Shown in pieces: positions 4,773 through 13,826 of a stretch of 28,404 nucleotides of DNA (position 1 is its first letter; each line of letters begins with the position of its first letter). Source of the stretch: a virus; IMG/VR virus record IMGVR_UViG_3300020457_000067, positions 1-28,404 of that record, one strand, 5' to 3'. Both the position numbers and the translations under genes were made by a program. The notes under the pieces were generated by a model, which was not told the origin of the DNA, made no database searches, and worked only from the letters and a program-made list of their open reading frames with translations.

Positions 4773-6039
4773 AAGACAAATTGTTAATCAATGGGAGAAA
4801 GAGAATGGCCAATCTTCTATTTATAATATTTATAGGAAAGGCGAATTTTATGGTTATCAAACTAAATTAAAAAGACTTGATGGTTCGGTAAAACAAATTA
4901 CGAGCAAAGATTATGATAAGCTCTTAAAGAAAATAGAGGGTCAGTTAAAGAAAATTGACGAGGGTAAGATACTTGTTAAAAGACCGAAAGCAACAATCAT
5001 TAGTGCAATTCATGGATACGTTGAGGAACTAAGGAAACAAACAAAGGTATTAGATCGGCAAGATAAACCGGTAGTATCAATTGGCAACTTTAATTATAAA
5101 AGTGGTTTAGCAAAAGTTGTTATGGAAACGATTTCTAAAGATGAAACACTTTCTAAAAAAAATATAAACAGTTGGCAAGGTTATGACATGGTAAGGGTCA
5201 TGGCTGTATTAAGAGAACGATCATCTTCTGCGAATGTACTTGGTGCGTATTTGCGTATATTAAAGGACTCTTTTTTCCATGCTATGAATACAAATGATTT
5301 TGATATTCAAAAAGAAAATCCAGTTGTGCAATATAAGAAGAATCCAATTAACATGGCTGAGTTAAAGGTTGACCCATTTATTCATATAAACGAGACAATG
5401 AATTTAATTGAAAGATGGCATATCCCATTCGTTAACAAGTTTACATCTAGTATTAATGACCCTGTATATAAAATTTTAATTCGTTTATGTTTTAGTTATG
5501 GATTGAGAATAGGTGAGGCACTTGCGCTAAGTGTAGATGACTTCATAGACAAGGTTGGAAACATAGCTCCAAAACTTGATGTATATGGTCAGATTTCCAA
5601 AGATGAGTATAAGAGAATTACTAAAACACCTTCTGGTAAAAGATTAATACCGGTTGGTAAGGGGTTAGCAGATGAATTGAGGGAGTATATTAAATTTAGG
5701 AAGGAAAGTGTGTATGACTCAAATTGTGATGCTTTGTTTCCATATGATCGTTATGGCCAAAAAGGTTATCATATTTATAGGACTGCCCATAAACAGTTAA
5801 TGAGATATACAGTTGATGAATTTGAACTGCCTAATAATCATAAATTTCATTTCTTTAGGCATTGGTGTATCACTTCCTGGAAACGTAATGCTATACATAC
5901 AGGCTATGATATTAGTAGGTTTGTAGGTCATAAGAACCCAGCAGTTACGGAAAGACTATATACCCATTTATATTGTACTCAATTAGAAGAAGAACATAGA
6001 GTTGATAAACAGGATTACTTAGATAATTTACTTTTTTAA
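4747..6039 (+). CDS. int: Tyrosine-family site-specific integrase
   Basis: The enzyme integrates and excises the phage genome at att sites through a 3'-phosphotyrosine intermediate. The 430-aa protein has all catalytic positions: Arg254 in YGLRIGEAL, a strand lysine near 298 in PSGKRL, His368 and Arg371 in HFFRH, His395 in VGHKNP and nucleophile Tyr405 in RLYTH. Residues 20-75 form an N-terminal arm-binding-like region and about 80-195 the core-binding helices. AAAGGAGG precedes the ATG. The gene converges on the late operon, and their coding ends overlap by 12 bases. It shows a temperate lifestyle, unless the element is a defective prophage. Confidence 0.93.
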   Translation: MGSVHLLSKRQIVNQWEKENGQSSIYNIYRKGEFYGYQTKLKRLDGSVKQITSKDYDKLLKKIEGQLKKIDEGKILVKRPKATIISAIHGYVEELRKQTKVLDRQDKPVVSIGNFNYKSGLAKVVMETISKDETLSKKNINSWQGYDMVRVMAVLRERSSSANVLGAYLRILKDSFFHAMNTNDFDIQKENPVVQYKKNPINMAELKVDPFIHINETMNLIERWHIPFVNKFTSSINDPVYKILIRLCFSYGLRIGEALALSVDDFIDKVGNIAPKLDVYGQISKDEYKRITKTPSGKRLIPVGKGLADELREYIKFRKESVYDSNCDALFPYDRYGQKGYHIYRTAHKQLMRYTVDEFELPNNHKFHFFRHWCITSWKRNAIHTGYDISRFVGHKNPAVTERLYTHLYCTQLEEEHRVDKQDYLDNLLF

Positions 6040-6357
6040 TTTTAGTAGGTGATCGAGAGGATTTTTTGGGAAACCTAAATCACTTTTACGTTGGTTTTCT
6101 TCTTCGATTCTTTTGTTGTTAAAATGAATTTCTAAACATTTATCCATAGGAGAATGATGAAAATAAGTTTTTTCGATTGTAGGAAACATTTGTTCCTCTA
6201 CTACAAAACCATCTTTTCTTAAAACATCTTTCTTACAAATAGGACAAGTACCCATAACATCAGTACCTGGATATTTTCTACTGTAAGGATGATATTTGTT
6301 TGGTTGCCTATTTTTTACCAAAAAACTTTGTAGCTCCACGAATTCCAAATGACGCAC
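6028..6357 (-). CDS. Putative zinc-binding protein, 109 aa, last gene of the late operon
   Basis: The protein has a CPIC motif (Cys38, Cys41), then FHH (His67, His68) and a Cys74/His78 pair, a plausible single zinc site. The C-terminal third is basic and Asn/Lys-rich. The ATG at 6357 gives a 50-base overlap with the holin gene and has a weak ribosome site. The next in-frame Met (residue 35) would be unusually close to CPIC, so the start is uncertain. Function is unknown. Its 3' end overlaps the integrase 3' end on the other strand. Confidence 0.55.
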   Translation of the reverse strand: MRHLEFVELQSFLVKNRQPNKYHPYSRKYPGTDVMGTCPICKKDVLRKDGFVVEEQMFPTIEKTYFHHSPMDKCLEIHFNNKRIEEENQRKSDLGFPKNPLDHLLKLKK

Positions 6358-6688
6358 TTACGATTAAACCTAATGTATATTTGTACCAGTCCGGAGCTTG
6401 CTTTAATGCCTCAAAACCAGCAAACACTATATCTCTACCCCAATCACCACAGAACGCGAGTATCAAGGGGATGCTGAAAAGCAAAGTTAACCATTCGTCT
6501 TTCCAGCTATCATCTGCTTGTTTAATTGCCTCAATATCCCAATCAATTTCTCCAGCTATCTGTTTCTTTTTAATTTCAGTTTCAGCTTTTATTTGAGTTA
6601 GTTTTTGCTCTGCTTTTGCTTTTCTTGTTTCAACAACACCACCAACAATACTGCCGGCAACATCCATTAATGGTTTTAACCAGATCAT
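6308..6688 (-). CDS. Holin, GTA/3TM type
   Basis: Holins collect in the inner membrane and open it to release the endolysin. The 126-aa protein has a charged coiled-coil-like N-terminal half (20-55), the family-like segment DDSWKDEWLTLLFSIPLIL (59-77) leading into the first clear membrane helix, and a second one at about 101-115, with a basic C-terminus KFFGKK. This is the architecture I know from the 3TM holin family of gene-transfer agents and alphaproteobacterial phages. It overlaps the upstream exported protein gene by four bases and lies two genes from the M15 peptidase. Confidence 0.75.
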   Translation of the reverse strand: MIWLKPLMDVAGSIVGGVVETRKAKAEQKLTQIKAETEIKKKQIAGEIDWDIEAIKQADDSWKDEWLTLLFSIPLILAFCGDWGRDIVFAGFEALKQAPDWYKYTLGLIVSASFGIRGATKFFGKK

Positions 6689-6918
6689 ACTTCTTCTCCT
6701 TTAATCATTTTACATTTAAAATTTATTTGCAATAAATGTTCCGGTTGGTTTTCAAATACATGAATAAGGTCATGCTTTAAATCAATACTGTTATCTTTTA
6801 AGAATACCTTGCAACTATCCTCATTATTAAATCTTACTTTTTGATACTTGGACTCAACGGATTCCGAGTTAGCAAAAATTAGGACTACTGTAATTGCCCA
6901 AATGTTTAATAGCTCCAT
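6685..6918 (-). CDS. Small exported or membrane-anchored protein, 77 aa
   Basis: Residues 4-16 are a hydrophobic segment (LNIWAITVVLIFA) followed by NSES, which reads as a short signal peptide or anchor. The mature part has two Cys (36 and 69) that could form a disulfide in the periplasm. It lies between the M15 peptidase and the holin and overlaps both, so a part in lysis, for example spanin-like, is possible. There is no lipobox and no Pro-rich segment to prove it. Confidence 0.55.
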   Translation of the reverse strand: MELLNIWAITVVLIFANSESVESKYQKVRFNNEDSCKVFLKDNSIDLKHDLIHVFENQPEHLLQINFKCKMIKGEEV

Positions 6919-7334
6919 ATAGTAGGCCTTAATACACCCTCTTGCGCTGTAATCATGTCTAAATGGATGAATCTGGAGTTTCCTCTCTGGTTGACCCCAA
7001 TGCCCATAAAATTCATTTCCATAGCCATTTTAAGCACTATATAAGCTCTTTCTCGATCACAAACGATGTCAACAGCCTTTCCAGTCGTATGCGCGCCTCC
7101 ACCATTGCCTTTTGCAAGTTCAATGCTGTGATTTGGGTCGCGATAGAATGAACTTATAACAAATGGAAAACCACACTTCTCTCTAAGGGTAGTTAAGCTA
7201 TCCATGAACCTTTCATCATATCCAAGAATGTTTGTCTCTTTACATTTAACCTCATCTATTGAGAAGTATTTGTAATCCCATTTATCTACATAGCTTATTG
7301 GGTCTTGTATTTTTATTAAATCATCATTTTTCAT
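6906..7334 (-). CDS. M15-family peptidase, endolysin
   Basis: M15A peptidases cut peptide cross-bridges of peptidoglycan using a zinc ion. The 142-aa protein begins with the family-like F-S-I-D-E-V-K-C region (24-31), has the ISSFYRDPNHS segment (60-70) and the zinc motif AHTTGKAVD with His82 and Asp89, and ends with IHLDM (third ligand His124) and RPTIWSY. It is a single catalytic domain without a signal peptide, so release needs the holin. Its start overlaps the stop of the nuclease-like gene (ATGA). Confidence 0.88.
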   Translation of the reverse strand: MKNDDLIKIQDPISYVDKWDYKYFSIDEVKCKETNILGYDERFMDSLTTLREKCGFPFVISSFYRDPNHSIELAKGNGGGAHTTGKAVDIVCDRERAYIVLKMAMEMNFMGIGVNQRGNSRFIHLDMITAQEGVLRPTIWSY

Positions 7335-7639
7335 ATTTTTTTCTTCTTTGGTTTAGTTACTGTTCCATCTTCCATTACATAGATTAATTGAATATTTAAT
7401 TTTTTCTGTTTCTCGGAAGGTACTCTGTGTATTAGCCTCATGTCTCCATGATGCCATCTCTTACTACCATATTTAACATCCCATTTTTGTACTTTGCCTG
7501 TTTTTGTGTTTAAGGTAGCAAAATCACATAAACCGACTCCGTTTAAAGCTGTCAATACAATTGTGTTTGGCAAGGTGCAGAAATGCGCATATGCAATTTG
7601 CTCTGCCCACAAGCCTTTTTGTGCAGTTGTTTTTTTCAA
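7331..7639 (-). CDS. Putative PD-(D/E)XK-type nuclease, 102 aa
   Basis: The short protein has an N-terminal helix with Glu13 (GLWAEQIAYAHF), then GLCDFATLN (Asp39) and KWDVKYGSKR (Asp54, Lys56). This is the E..D..(D/E)xK order of the restriction-endonuclease-like fold of Holliday-junction resolvases and VRR-type nucleases. The C-terminus is a Lys-rich tail. It sits inside the lysis cassette, where a structure-specific nuclease could act in DNA packaging or host DNA degradation. The assignment rests on motif spacing only. Confidence 0.55.
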   Translation of the reverse strand: MKKTTAQKGLWAEQIAYAHFCTLPNTIVLTALNGVGLCDFATLNTKTGKVQKWDVKYGSKRWHHGDMRLIHRVPSEKQKKLNIQLIYVMEDGTVTKPKKKKI

Positions 7640-7652
7640 AATGTGTTTTTGA

Positions 7653-7889
7653 TTATTTTAGAATATACTCGTAAATAATAGTTTGAACTTCATCTACAAA
7701 CATTAAGATAATTAATGTTCCAATAAATAATGACCATTTCCATAATGTTGCAAGAGACTTTTCAGTATGATACCAATGATTTTCTTTCATTACTTTTAAA
7801 TCATTTTCCATGAGTTTATGACTCATCTTAATATTATGTATATCTTCTTGGATAGTTTCTATTTTATCTAATATTTTTTTCGTACTCAT
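7653..7889 (-). CDS. Coiled-coil plus C-terminal membrane protein, XhlA-like
   Basis: The first 45 residues of this 78-aa protein form a heptad-like coiled coil (ILDKIETIQEDIHNIKM and on). A single membrane helix follows at about 50-66 (WKWSLFIGTLIILMFV), then a short tail. That order matches the hemolysin XhlA family of phage lysis accessory proteins, often next to a holin and an endolysin, as here. The family assignment is by architecture only. Confidence 0.55.
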   Translation of the reverse strand: MSTKKILDKIETIQEDIHNIKMSHKLMENDLKVMKENHWYHTEKSLATLWKWSLFIGTLIILMFVDEVQTIIYEYILK

Positions 7890-7890
7890 A

Positions 7891-9000
7891 TTAAGTCTTT
7901 ATAATATAACTCATGGCTATATATGGGTTAATGATTGAGGCACTATTACCAGTAAAATTAGGTGCAGATACAGAACCACTAGCAGTTGTTGTGCCACCAC
8001 TTAGAGATGCAGATGCAGAAAAACTATGTGTGTGTCCAGAGTTTCCACCAACACTACTTGTTTGAGCTAATGTAGGTGCAGTTGTTGTATGTGATAATGT
8101 GTAATCATTATTTCCAAACCCACCAGCACTTGCTTTAGCAATAGATGAGGTGGTACTCATGTTTACATTACTAACATTAGTATTGGCTAATATTTTGTGA
8201 TGGTGACTTGGTATTTGTGCCTCAGTTAATGTATGTGAACCACTTGTGCCAGATATAGAAACTGAACCAGAAACACTACTAGATGAACCGGAGAATGTTG
8301 GTGCAGATACTGAGCCGGCTGGTGTCATAGTAGCAGACCCACCAGTTCCACCTAATGTAGAGTAAGTTGACCCTTTACCAATTACAAATTTGTCTTTTAA
8401 GTTAGGTAAATAAAATTGTGATGCAGATGGTGTTCCGTAAGTAGAGCCAATTGCGTTCCATAATCCAGCATAAGTTGTTTTAGAAACAAAACTGCCATCA
8501 GCTAATAACCATCCATCCGGTAGGTTTGCTGTTGACCACATAATAATACCACCAGTATTAACATTTGTTGGTGATGAAGTGTTTACAGATGATATAGCTC
8601 CTATTTTAAAACTTGTTATTGTACCAGAGCCAATTGATGCAGAGTTATCAAATGACATAACAATTGTTGTATTCGGTGAATTAAAAGAAACAGTTGTTAT
8701 TGTTCCATAAATAGTTGTGCCAGTTCCATCTACAATTTTTACTCTCCGGCCAACATGATATACGTCAATAAGATTTGCACTTATAGTTACAGTAGTTGAA
8801 TTTACTCTTGTATAAGTTGTTGACCCATTTCCAATACCATATTCAATCCATTGAGGGTCGTTATAAAAATTTCTTAAATCTGCTAATGCCTGTCTAATTG
8901 CATCATTAAGTGTACTAGGTGCTTGCCCTTCTAAAAGGCTACCGGTTGCAAGTACCGAACCATTATTTCCAGGTGTTGTGTTATAATTTTCAATTCCCAT
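7891..9000 (-). CDS. Phage tail-collar domain protein (fibre tip), copy 2
   Basis: The protein is likely a receptor-contacting tail fibre or collar protein. An N-terminal virion-attachment region (1-145) is followed by a tail-collar domain starting GGIIMWS, with the typical DGWLLADGS and QFYLPNLKDKFVIG (about 147-210). The C-terminal half is Ser/Gly/Thr-rich with SAPxF(S/T)GxS repeats and two His motifs, SHHHK and GHTHSF, like the metal-binding HxH of T4-type trimeric fibres. GGAGATAG precedes the ATG. It is a diverged duplicate of the 351-aa gene directly upstream. Total length is 369 aa. Confidence 0.85.
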   Translation of the reverse strand: MGIENYNTTPGNNGSVLATGSLLEGQAPSTLNDAIRQALADLRNFYNDPQWIEYGIGNGSTTYTRVNSTTVTISANLIDVYHVGRRVKIVDGTGTTIYGTITTVSFNSPNTTIVMSFDNSASIGSGTITSFKIGAISSVNTSSPTNVNTGGIIMWSTANLPDGWLLADGSFVSKTTYAGLWNAIGSTYGTPSASQFYLPNLKDKFVIGKGSTYSTLGGTGGSATMTPAGSVSAPTFSGSSSSVSGSVSISGTSGSHTLTEAQIPSHHHKILANTNVSNVNMSTTSSIAKASAGGFGNNDYTLSHTTTAPTLAQTSSVGGNSGHTHSFSASASLSGGTTTASGSVSAPNFTGNSASIINPYIAMSYIIKT

Positions 9001-9008
9001 TCTATCTC

Positions 9009-10064
9009 CTAAAATTTAATTATGTAATTAACAACTTGGTAAGGATTAGTTAAATTTAAACTACTTCCTGTAAAAGTCGGTGCAGATACTGAACCAGATG
9101 GTGTTGCAGATGTACCACTAAAAGTTGCTGAACCAGACCAACTATGACTATGACCAGCACCAGAACCACCAAGAGGTATAACTGCTGTCTCATAAGCACC
9201 ACCAGAACCAGATGACGAACCTTTATTGTCAGCACCCTGTTCAGTTTTAAACATTTTAGTAGTGTTTAAATTTATATTAGGTAATTCTGCTTGAGTAATT
9301 GAATGGTTTGCTACTGAACCAGAAACACTAATTGAACCGGCTGGTGTAAAGGCACTACCAGTAAAATTAGGCGCAGAATTTGTGCCAGATGGTGTTTGTG
9401 CAAAAGCACCGCCAGAAGAACCAAGCGCATAAGAACCAGACTTACCTAATGGGAATTTAGCTTGCAAATTAGGTAAGTAAAAATTAGTTGCTGTCGCAGT
9501 TCCATAAGTATTACCTAAGACACTAAACAGACTTGCGTAAGAAGTTTTTGCAACTGCTGAGCCATCACAGATTAGCCATCCACTAGGGGCAGTTCCACCA
9601 CCATACATAATAATTGAACCGGTAGGATTTACTGCCGGCAACGAAGTATTGTTTGGACTTATAATTCCATATTTTACAGATGTTGGATTGCCAGAACCTA
9701 AATTAGAACTATCAAAATCAAAAGTAATTGTTGTATTTGGACTAGAGTATGTGGCTGATTCTACTCGACCATATCTAGTAGCTCCTGTGCCATCAATAAC
9801 TTTAACTCGCCTATTCACAAGAAATTGCCCAGTAACATCTAAGGGTATAGAAATAGAAGTAGCTGAAACCCTTGTATATGTTGTTGTGTTTGAGCCAGTA
9901 CCAAATTCATACCACTCAAGATCGTTTGCCCAAGCTCTAATGCTGGCTAATACATCTCTTGAACCATCATTCAATGTCGAGGGAGATTGTCCTTCTAAAA
10001 AATTACCACTATTTAAACGATTACCATTTTGACTAGCGGTTGTACTCCATGCAGTTATACTCAT
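9009..10064 (-). CDS. Phage tail-collar domain protein (fibre tip), copy 1
   Basis: This 351-aa paralog of the following gene has the same plan: an N-terminal region with matching SxLEGQxPSTLND, a collar domain (GSIIMYGG, SGWLICDGS, NFYLPNLQAKFPLG) and a Ser/Gly-rich tip with SAPxFTGS repeats. It keeps the C-terminal His motif as GHSHSW but has PNINLN where the other copy has SHHHK. I start it at the ATG at 10064, which overlaps the upstream stop (TAATG), rather than at the TTG two codons earlier. Together the two copies suggest a hetero-oligomeric or alternative receptor tip. Confidence 0.83.
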   Translation of the reverse strand: MSITAWSTTASQNGNRLNSGNFLEGQSPSTLNDGSRDVLASIRAWANDLEWYEFGTGSNTTTYTRVSATSISIPLDVTGQFLVNRRVKVIDGTGATRYGRVESATYSSPNTTITFDFDSSNLGSGNPTSVKYGIISPNNTSLPAVNPTGSIIMYGGGTAPSGWLICDGSAVAKTSYASLFSVLGNTYGTATATNFYLPNLQAKFPLGKSGSYALGSSGGAFAQTPSGTNSAPNFTGSAFTPAGSISVSGSVANHSITQAELPNINLNTTKMFKTEQGADNKGSSSGSGGAYETAVIPLGGSGAGHSHSWSGSATFSGTSATPSGSVSAPTFTGSSLNLTNPYQVVNYIIKF

Positions 10065-12208
10065 TACCAAGCTCCACTTTTTAATACATCATCAACGGAA
10101 AGTTTTTTATTATCCTGTATCTGTGCATTAAATTGATCTTTAATATCATTCCGAGCTTGATAACCATAAGGCATCTGTTCAGCACCAATAGTTCCATAAG
10201 GCCTGGCAACAGAATGATAAATAACATTAATTATATCATCAGTTACTCCGCTTTTACTCATTCTAATAATTTCATCTAAATTTTTTGAATTTTCTAAAAA
10301 CTTTTGTAGTTTTTGCGCGTTCCATTTTGCCCATTGATCTCTGATTTCTCTTGTCCAAGTTGAAGGGTTTGCTAAATCTCTAGGGTCAAAACCATATTGT
10401 TGCGCGTATCTTTGAAATGCTTGTAGTGGTTGTGTTATTGACTCACCCTGTCTTGTTTTAAAAGTTTTTACAGTATCAAGCCATATTAAAATACCATTTG
10501 AGGCATCATCTAATTCAGATGGTGTAGGGTATTTACCATGTTTTATTTTGTAATCTTCCCTAATTAAAGTTTTGATACGATCATAACTTTGCCTTTTTTT
10601 ACCTAGTTTTTCACCAACTTTTATAGCATCGTCAGAAGTACCTTGTGTAACACTTTTAATTACTTTAGTAATATGCATCTCGAACACTTGATCTATTACA
10701 CCATCACCATTAATTGCTCTTAATCCTTTAACAATAGGAGCTAAATCATCTGTCATATGATTAGAAGAAGTCATTAAAAGATCAATTGCTTGTATTATTT
10801 TTTTTGGGTCTCCTTTGCCATCTTTTATAAAAGCAACGAGTTTCTCTGCCCTTAATGGGTCAATAGAATTTTTCATTGTTTCTTCAAATGTTTTTCTAGC
10901 AGTTGCATAATCATCAAAATTATCAGCTACTGCCAAATGACTATCATCAATTAAAGACTTTACAATTTTATCTAATCCTTTTTCAAGATTTAGTTTATTG
11001 CCATCAATCTCCATTCCATTTGTTTTAAATGTATCTAAGTCATTTTCCATTCTTCTAAGAACATTGTTTAGTTTATCAATATCACCAGTTTGGATTGCGT
11101 CATCAAGTAGATCGGTAAAGTATTCTAATTGTTTTCCACCAACACTTGAACGATTGCGTACTCTGTTCCAGGCATTGTCAATATTTTCAACTAATAAAGT
11201 TTTCATGTTGCCATTATTACCAACACCATCGACAATTTTTTGACCTTTAATTTCACCAATGTCATCTCTAAATTGTTTATTAGTTTTGTTAGTAAAGTTT
11301 TTATAATTATCAAACCAAACTTTTTGTTGTTGTATAAAACTTGGAAAGTCATCAAGATTTTCAACACCTTTAAGTAAATTTTGTGTTAATATATCACCTT
11401 GCTCTGCGTTAAATCTTGCGGTTTTACCATTATCCATCATAGATAGAACTCTATATAAACTTCCCATTTCTGGGAACTCAGCAAATAATTGTTCAGCAGA
11501 AAGTTGAACCCCTTCTTCTTTTGCTTTTCTAAGTCTGTCTTGAATTAAAACTAATTGCTGTTGTATTTTTTCATCTGGAATATCACCCATAGTTTCTTTC
11601 AACATTTTCTGTATAAAACCCTTGCTGTTTCTAAAGGTTTTGTAATCAGCAATTAAATTAAAAACTAAAGATGGTGTGTCAACAGCTAACCCCCACATAT
11701 TTTCTGGGCTTTCAATGTCAAGACCTTCTTGTATATACTCTGAGCCAGTACCAAAACCAAGACCATGAATCGTTCTACGCATATTAAATGGAGCAGTTAA
11801 AATGTTTTTACCCATGTTTAACCCACCTAAAGAACCCCATTGAGAGCCAATATCAAGTGCGTTTGGGTCTGGAAAATAAGGAACATCATAATCTTGGGTT
11901 TGCAATATTCCTTTATTATTCGCGTCATAATTTATAACATTAGAGCCATAAGGTTGCGTTAGCCATTTTGCGTCTTGATTAAAACTAGGAAACCAATCTT
12001 CGCCTTCTCTGAAAGGGGCTGTTGCTAGATCAATACCACCTCTTACTAAACCTTCTCCTAAATATGGAATATCGCCCAATGTTAGTAAACCTTTGGCTAG
12101 ACCTCTAGGTGTACTAGCACCATATTCTGTTAATAGACCACCTAAACTATAATCGTAATCTTCATTAGTCTCTGACTGGTTGTATGCTGATAATAAATCG
12201 TTACTCAT
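10064..12208 (-). CDS. Large internal virion (ejection-type) protein, 714 aa
   Basis: I do not recognise a family, but position and composition fit the large internal or ejection proteins of podoviruses, which leave the head and form a channel for DNA. A Gly-rich, amphipathic stretch lies near residues 22-65 (GGLLTEYGASTPRGLAKGLL and following), and about 190-600 is long, charged and helical. No lysozyme or transglycosylase motif is visible. It sits between another internal-protein candidate and the tail-collar genes. Confidence 0.65.
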   Translation of the reverse strand: MSNDLLSAYNQSETNEDYDYSLGGLLTEYGASTPRGLAKGLLTLGDIPYLGEGLVRGGIDLATAPFREGEDWFPSFNQDAKWLTQPYGSNVINYDANNKGILQTQDYDVPYFPDPNALDIGSQWGSLGGLNMGKNILTAPFNMRRTIHGLGFGTGSEYIQEGLDIESPENMWGLAVDTPSLVFNLIADYKTFRNSKGFIQKMLKETMGDIPDEKIQQQLVLIQDRLRKAKEEGVQLSAEQLFAEFPEMGSLYRVLSMMDNGKTARFNAEQGDILTQNLLKGVENLDDFPSFIQQQKVWFDNYKNFTNKTNKQFRDDIGEIKGQKIVDGVGNNGNMKTLLVENIDNAWNRVRNRSSVGGKQLEYFTDLLDDAIQTGDIDKLNNVLRRMENDLDTFKTNGMEIDGNKLNLEKGLDKIVKSLIDDSHLAVADNFDDYATARKTFEETMKNSIDPLRAEKLVAFIKDGKGDPKKIIQAIDLLMTSSNHMTDDLAPIVKGLRAINGDGVIDQVFEMHITKVIKSVTQGTSDDAIKVGEKLGKKRQSYDRIKTLIREDYKIKHGKYPTPSELDDASNGILIWLDTVKTFKTRQGESITQPLQAFQRYAQQYGFDPRDLANPSTWTREIRDQWAKWNAQKLQKFLENSKNLDEIIRMSKSGVTDDIINVIYHSVARPYGTIGAEQMPYGYQARNDIKDQFNAQIQDNKKLSVDDVLKSGAW

Positions 12209-12218
12209 ATAATTTCCT

Positions 12219-13826
12219 TTACTCTAATAATCCATATTGTTGATAAAGTTGTTTTTCCTTTAACGTAAATGGATAACCACCTTCCATTTCCATCCCAAAT
12301 AAATTAAAAGATGCCACACTTGATTCAAACATTAACCTAACTTTTTCATTTTCGGTCAATCCAACATTTTGTAAGCCAGCATCAACACCTTCTGGTAAAT
12401 GTAGTTTCTTCTGATCTAATAATTCTTTCTTTGCTTTTTCAAAGTGCTGTTCTTTCCATTTTTGTCTGTAAAGACCAACTTCTTCTGAGGTAAACAAATA
12501 ATTCCTTTTAGTATTAAACCTGGTGTTATTCATGTCATCTCTATAAAAAGCATTTTCTCTATCAGAGTCATAATTCTTTTGTGCTTTCTCTACTTCGTCT
12601 GCTGGAATAATTCCATCTTTAATTAAAGTTTGGAATATATTATCGTCAGTTAAGAAATTGAATCTGGAATAACTATCTCTAGTAACTTCTGTAAGTTTAT
12701 CCATTTTAGTTTCAAACTCAATTGGCGAGTCTCCTTCTGGCAAGAAGAAATTAGAAAAGTCTCCACTAAATTCTAATGATGGCATAGCTCTTCTTAATCG
12801 TTGAACTTCTTTCTCTGACATTTGCGCGCCTGTAATAAACTTAACGTAAGCATTGAACATCATAAAGGAATCAACACCAAACTTAGTTTTATTTTCTAAC
12901 CAGGCTCTTTCTTCTGTGCTTAAATTTTGTCCATTTACACTTAGCCATTGTTCTAAATTTAACTTGCTCCCTTTCCATTTTCCATAAATTGTCAAGAATT
13001 CTGGATTATAATTGTCAGTCATATCCATTAACTCACGCATTGTTTTTGAGTTTACTAGTTTTTGATCTGAAATATCTCTCCAAGTTTTACTGTCCTTGTC
13101 TGTATTTTTAAACCAAACATTAGCACCACTCATAGAAACATCATCTTCTTCCGGCATATCTGTTCCAGTTTCCAAAGTAAATCCACCCTTACCATCGGAA
13201 GAAATTCTCATGCCTTTATCAAAAAGAGCATCTGCCCACATTTGCATTTCAGCTTTATCCACAAAGCTCCTAGATATTTTGTATTTTGCAAGTGCATCTT
13301 TCCACATTTGAAACATATCCAACTTTTTTTGTATATCGCCATTATTGTCAGTAAACTTCCATTTTTCATCTATGGAGTTTGCTAGTTCTTCTTGCCCATT
13401 TTCCATGTACTGAATATACTTTTTATAAGCAAATTCTCTTTTTTCTGGTTCAGTTAGAACACCGGTTGCTGGTTGGTTAGTAATTCTATTTTCAATAAAT
13501 TTCTTAGGATTTAATTGAAATAAAACTCTTTCATCTGCATCTAAATCTTGCCATAAATCACTTACAGCTTGAGGGCTTATTTTTTGACCTTTATTATTTT
13601 GTGCAAACCAACTTCTAATTTTATTAAAAGCATTTTCATCCGGCTTTACTTGTTTCTTTTTCCAAGTTTCATAATTAGGTGTGGGATTTTTGCTTGCAGT
13701 TGTATTACGAGAATTTTGTGTAGCATTGTATAAATTTTGGTTATTCAAATATACATTATTCAAACCTTTAAATTCTGGCATCGGCTCAAAATTAAGAGGT
13801 TTGTTTATGTCAAATATATCAGCCAT
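12219..13826 (-). CDS. Unknown large virion protein, 535 aa
   Basis: This is a soluble, charged, mostly helical protein with an Asn-rich N-terminus (FDINKPLNFEPMPEFKGLNN) and no Cys or membrane segment in the stretches I read. It lies in a run of four consecutive genes (10064-15468) with the size and order of a podovirus internal core. Its ATG overlaps the stop of the upstream 142-aa gene (TAATG). A structural or ejection role is inferred from position alone. Confidence 0.62.
   Translation of the reverse strand: MADIFDINKPLNFEPMPEFKGLNNVYLNNQNLYNATQNSRNTTASKNPTPNYETWKKKQVKPDENAFNKIRSWFAQNNKGQKISPQAVSDLWQDLDADERVLFQLNPKKFIENRITNQPATGVLTEPEKREFAYKKYIQYMENGQEELANSIDEKWKFTDNNGDIQKKLDMFQMWKDALAKYKISRSFVDKAEMQMWADALFDKGMRISSDGKGGFTLETGTDMPEEDDVSMSGANVWFKNTDKDSKTWRDISDQKLVNSKTMRELMDMTDNYNPEFLTIYGKWKGSKLNLEQWLSVNGQNLSTEERAWLENKTKFGVDSFMMFNAYVKFITGAQMSEKEVQRLRRAMPSLEFSGDFSNFFLPEGDSPIEFETKMDKLTEVTRDSYSRFNFLTDDNIFQTLIKDGIIPADEVEKAQKNYDSDRENAFYRDDMNNTRFNTKRNYLFTSEEVGLYRQKWKEQHFEKAKKELLDQKKLHLPEGVDAGLQNVGLTENEKVRLMFESSVASFNLFGMEMEGGYPFTLKEKQLYQQYGLLE

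Noticed and set aside
6300-6596. 98-aa plus-strand open frame downstream of the integrase
   Set aside because: It is antisense to the holin gene and shows no coding features.
9649-10032. 127-aa plus-strand open frame
   Set aside because: It lies fully antisense to the tail-collar gene, whose protein has clear motifs.
10065-10070. TTG start two codons before the ATG of the first tail-collar gene
   Set aside because: The ATG at 10064 overlaps the upstream stop as TAATG, like other junctions in this operon.
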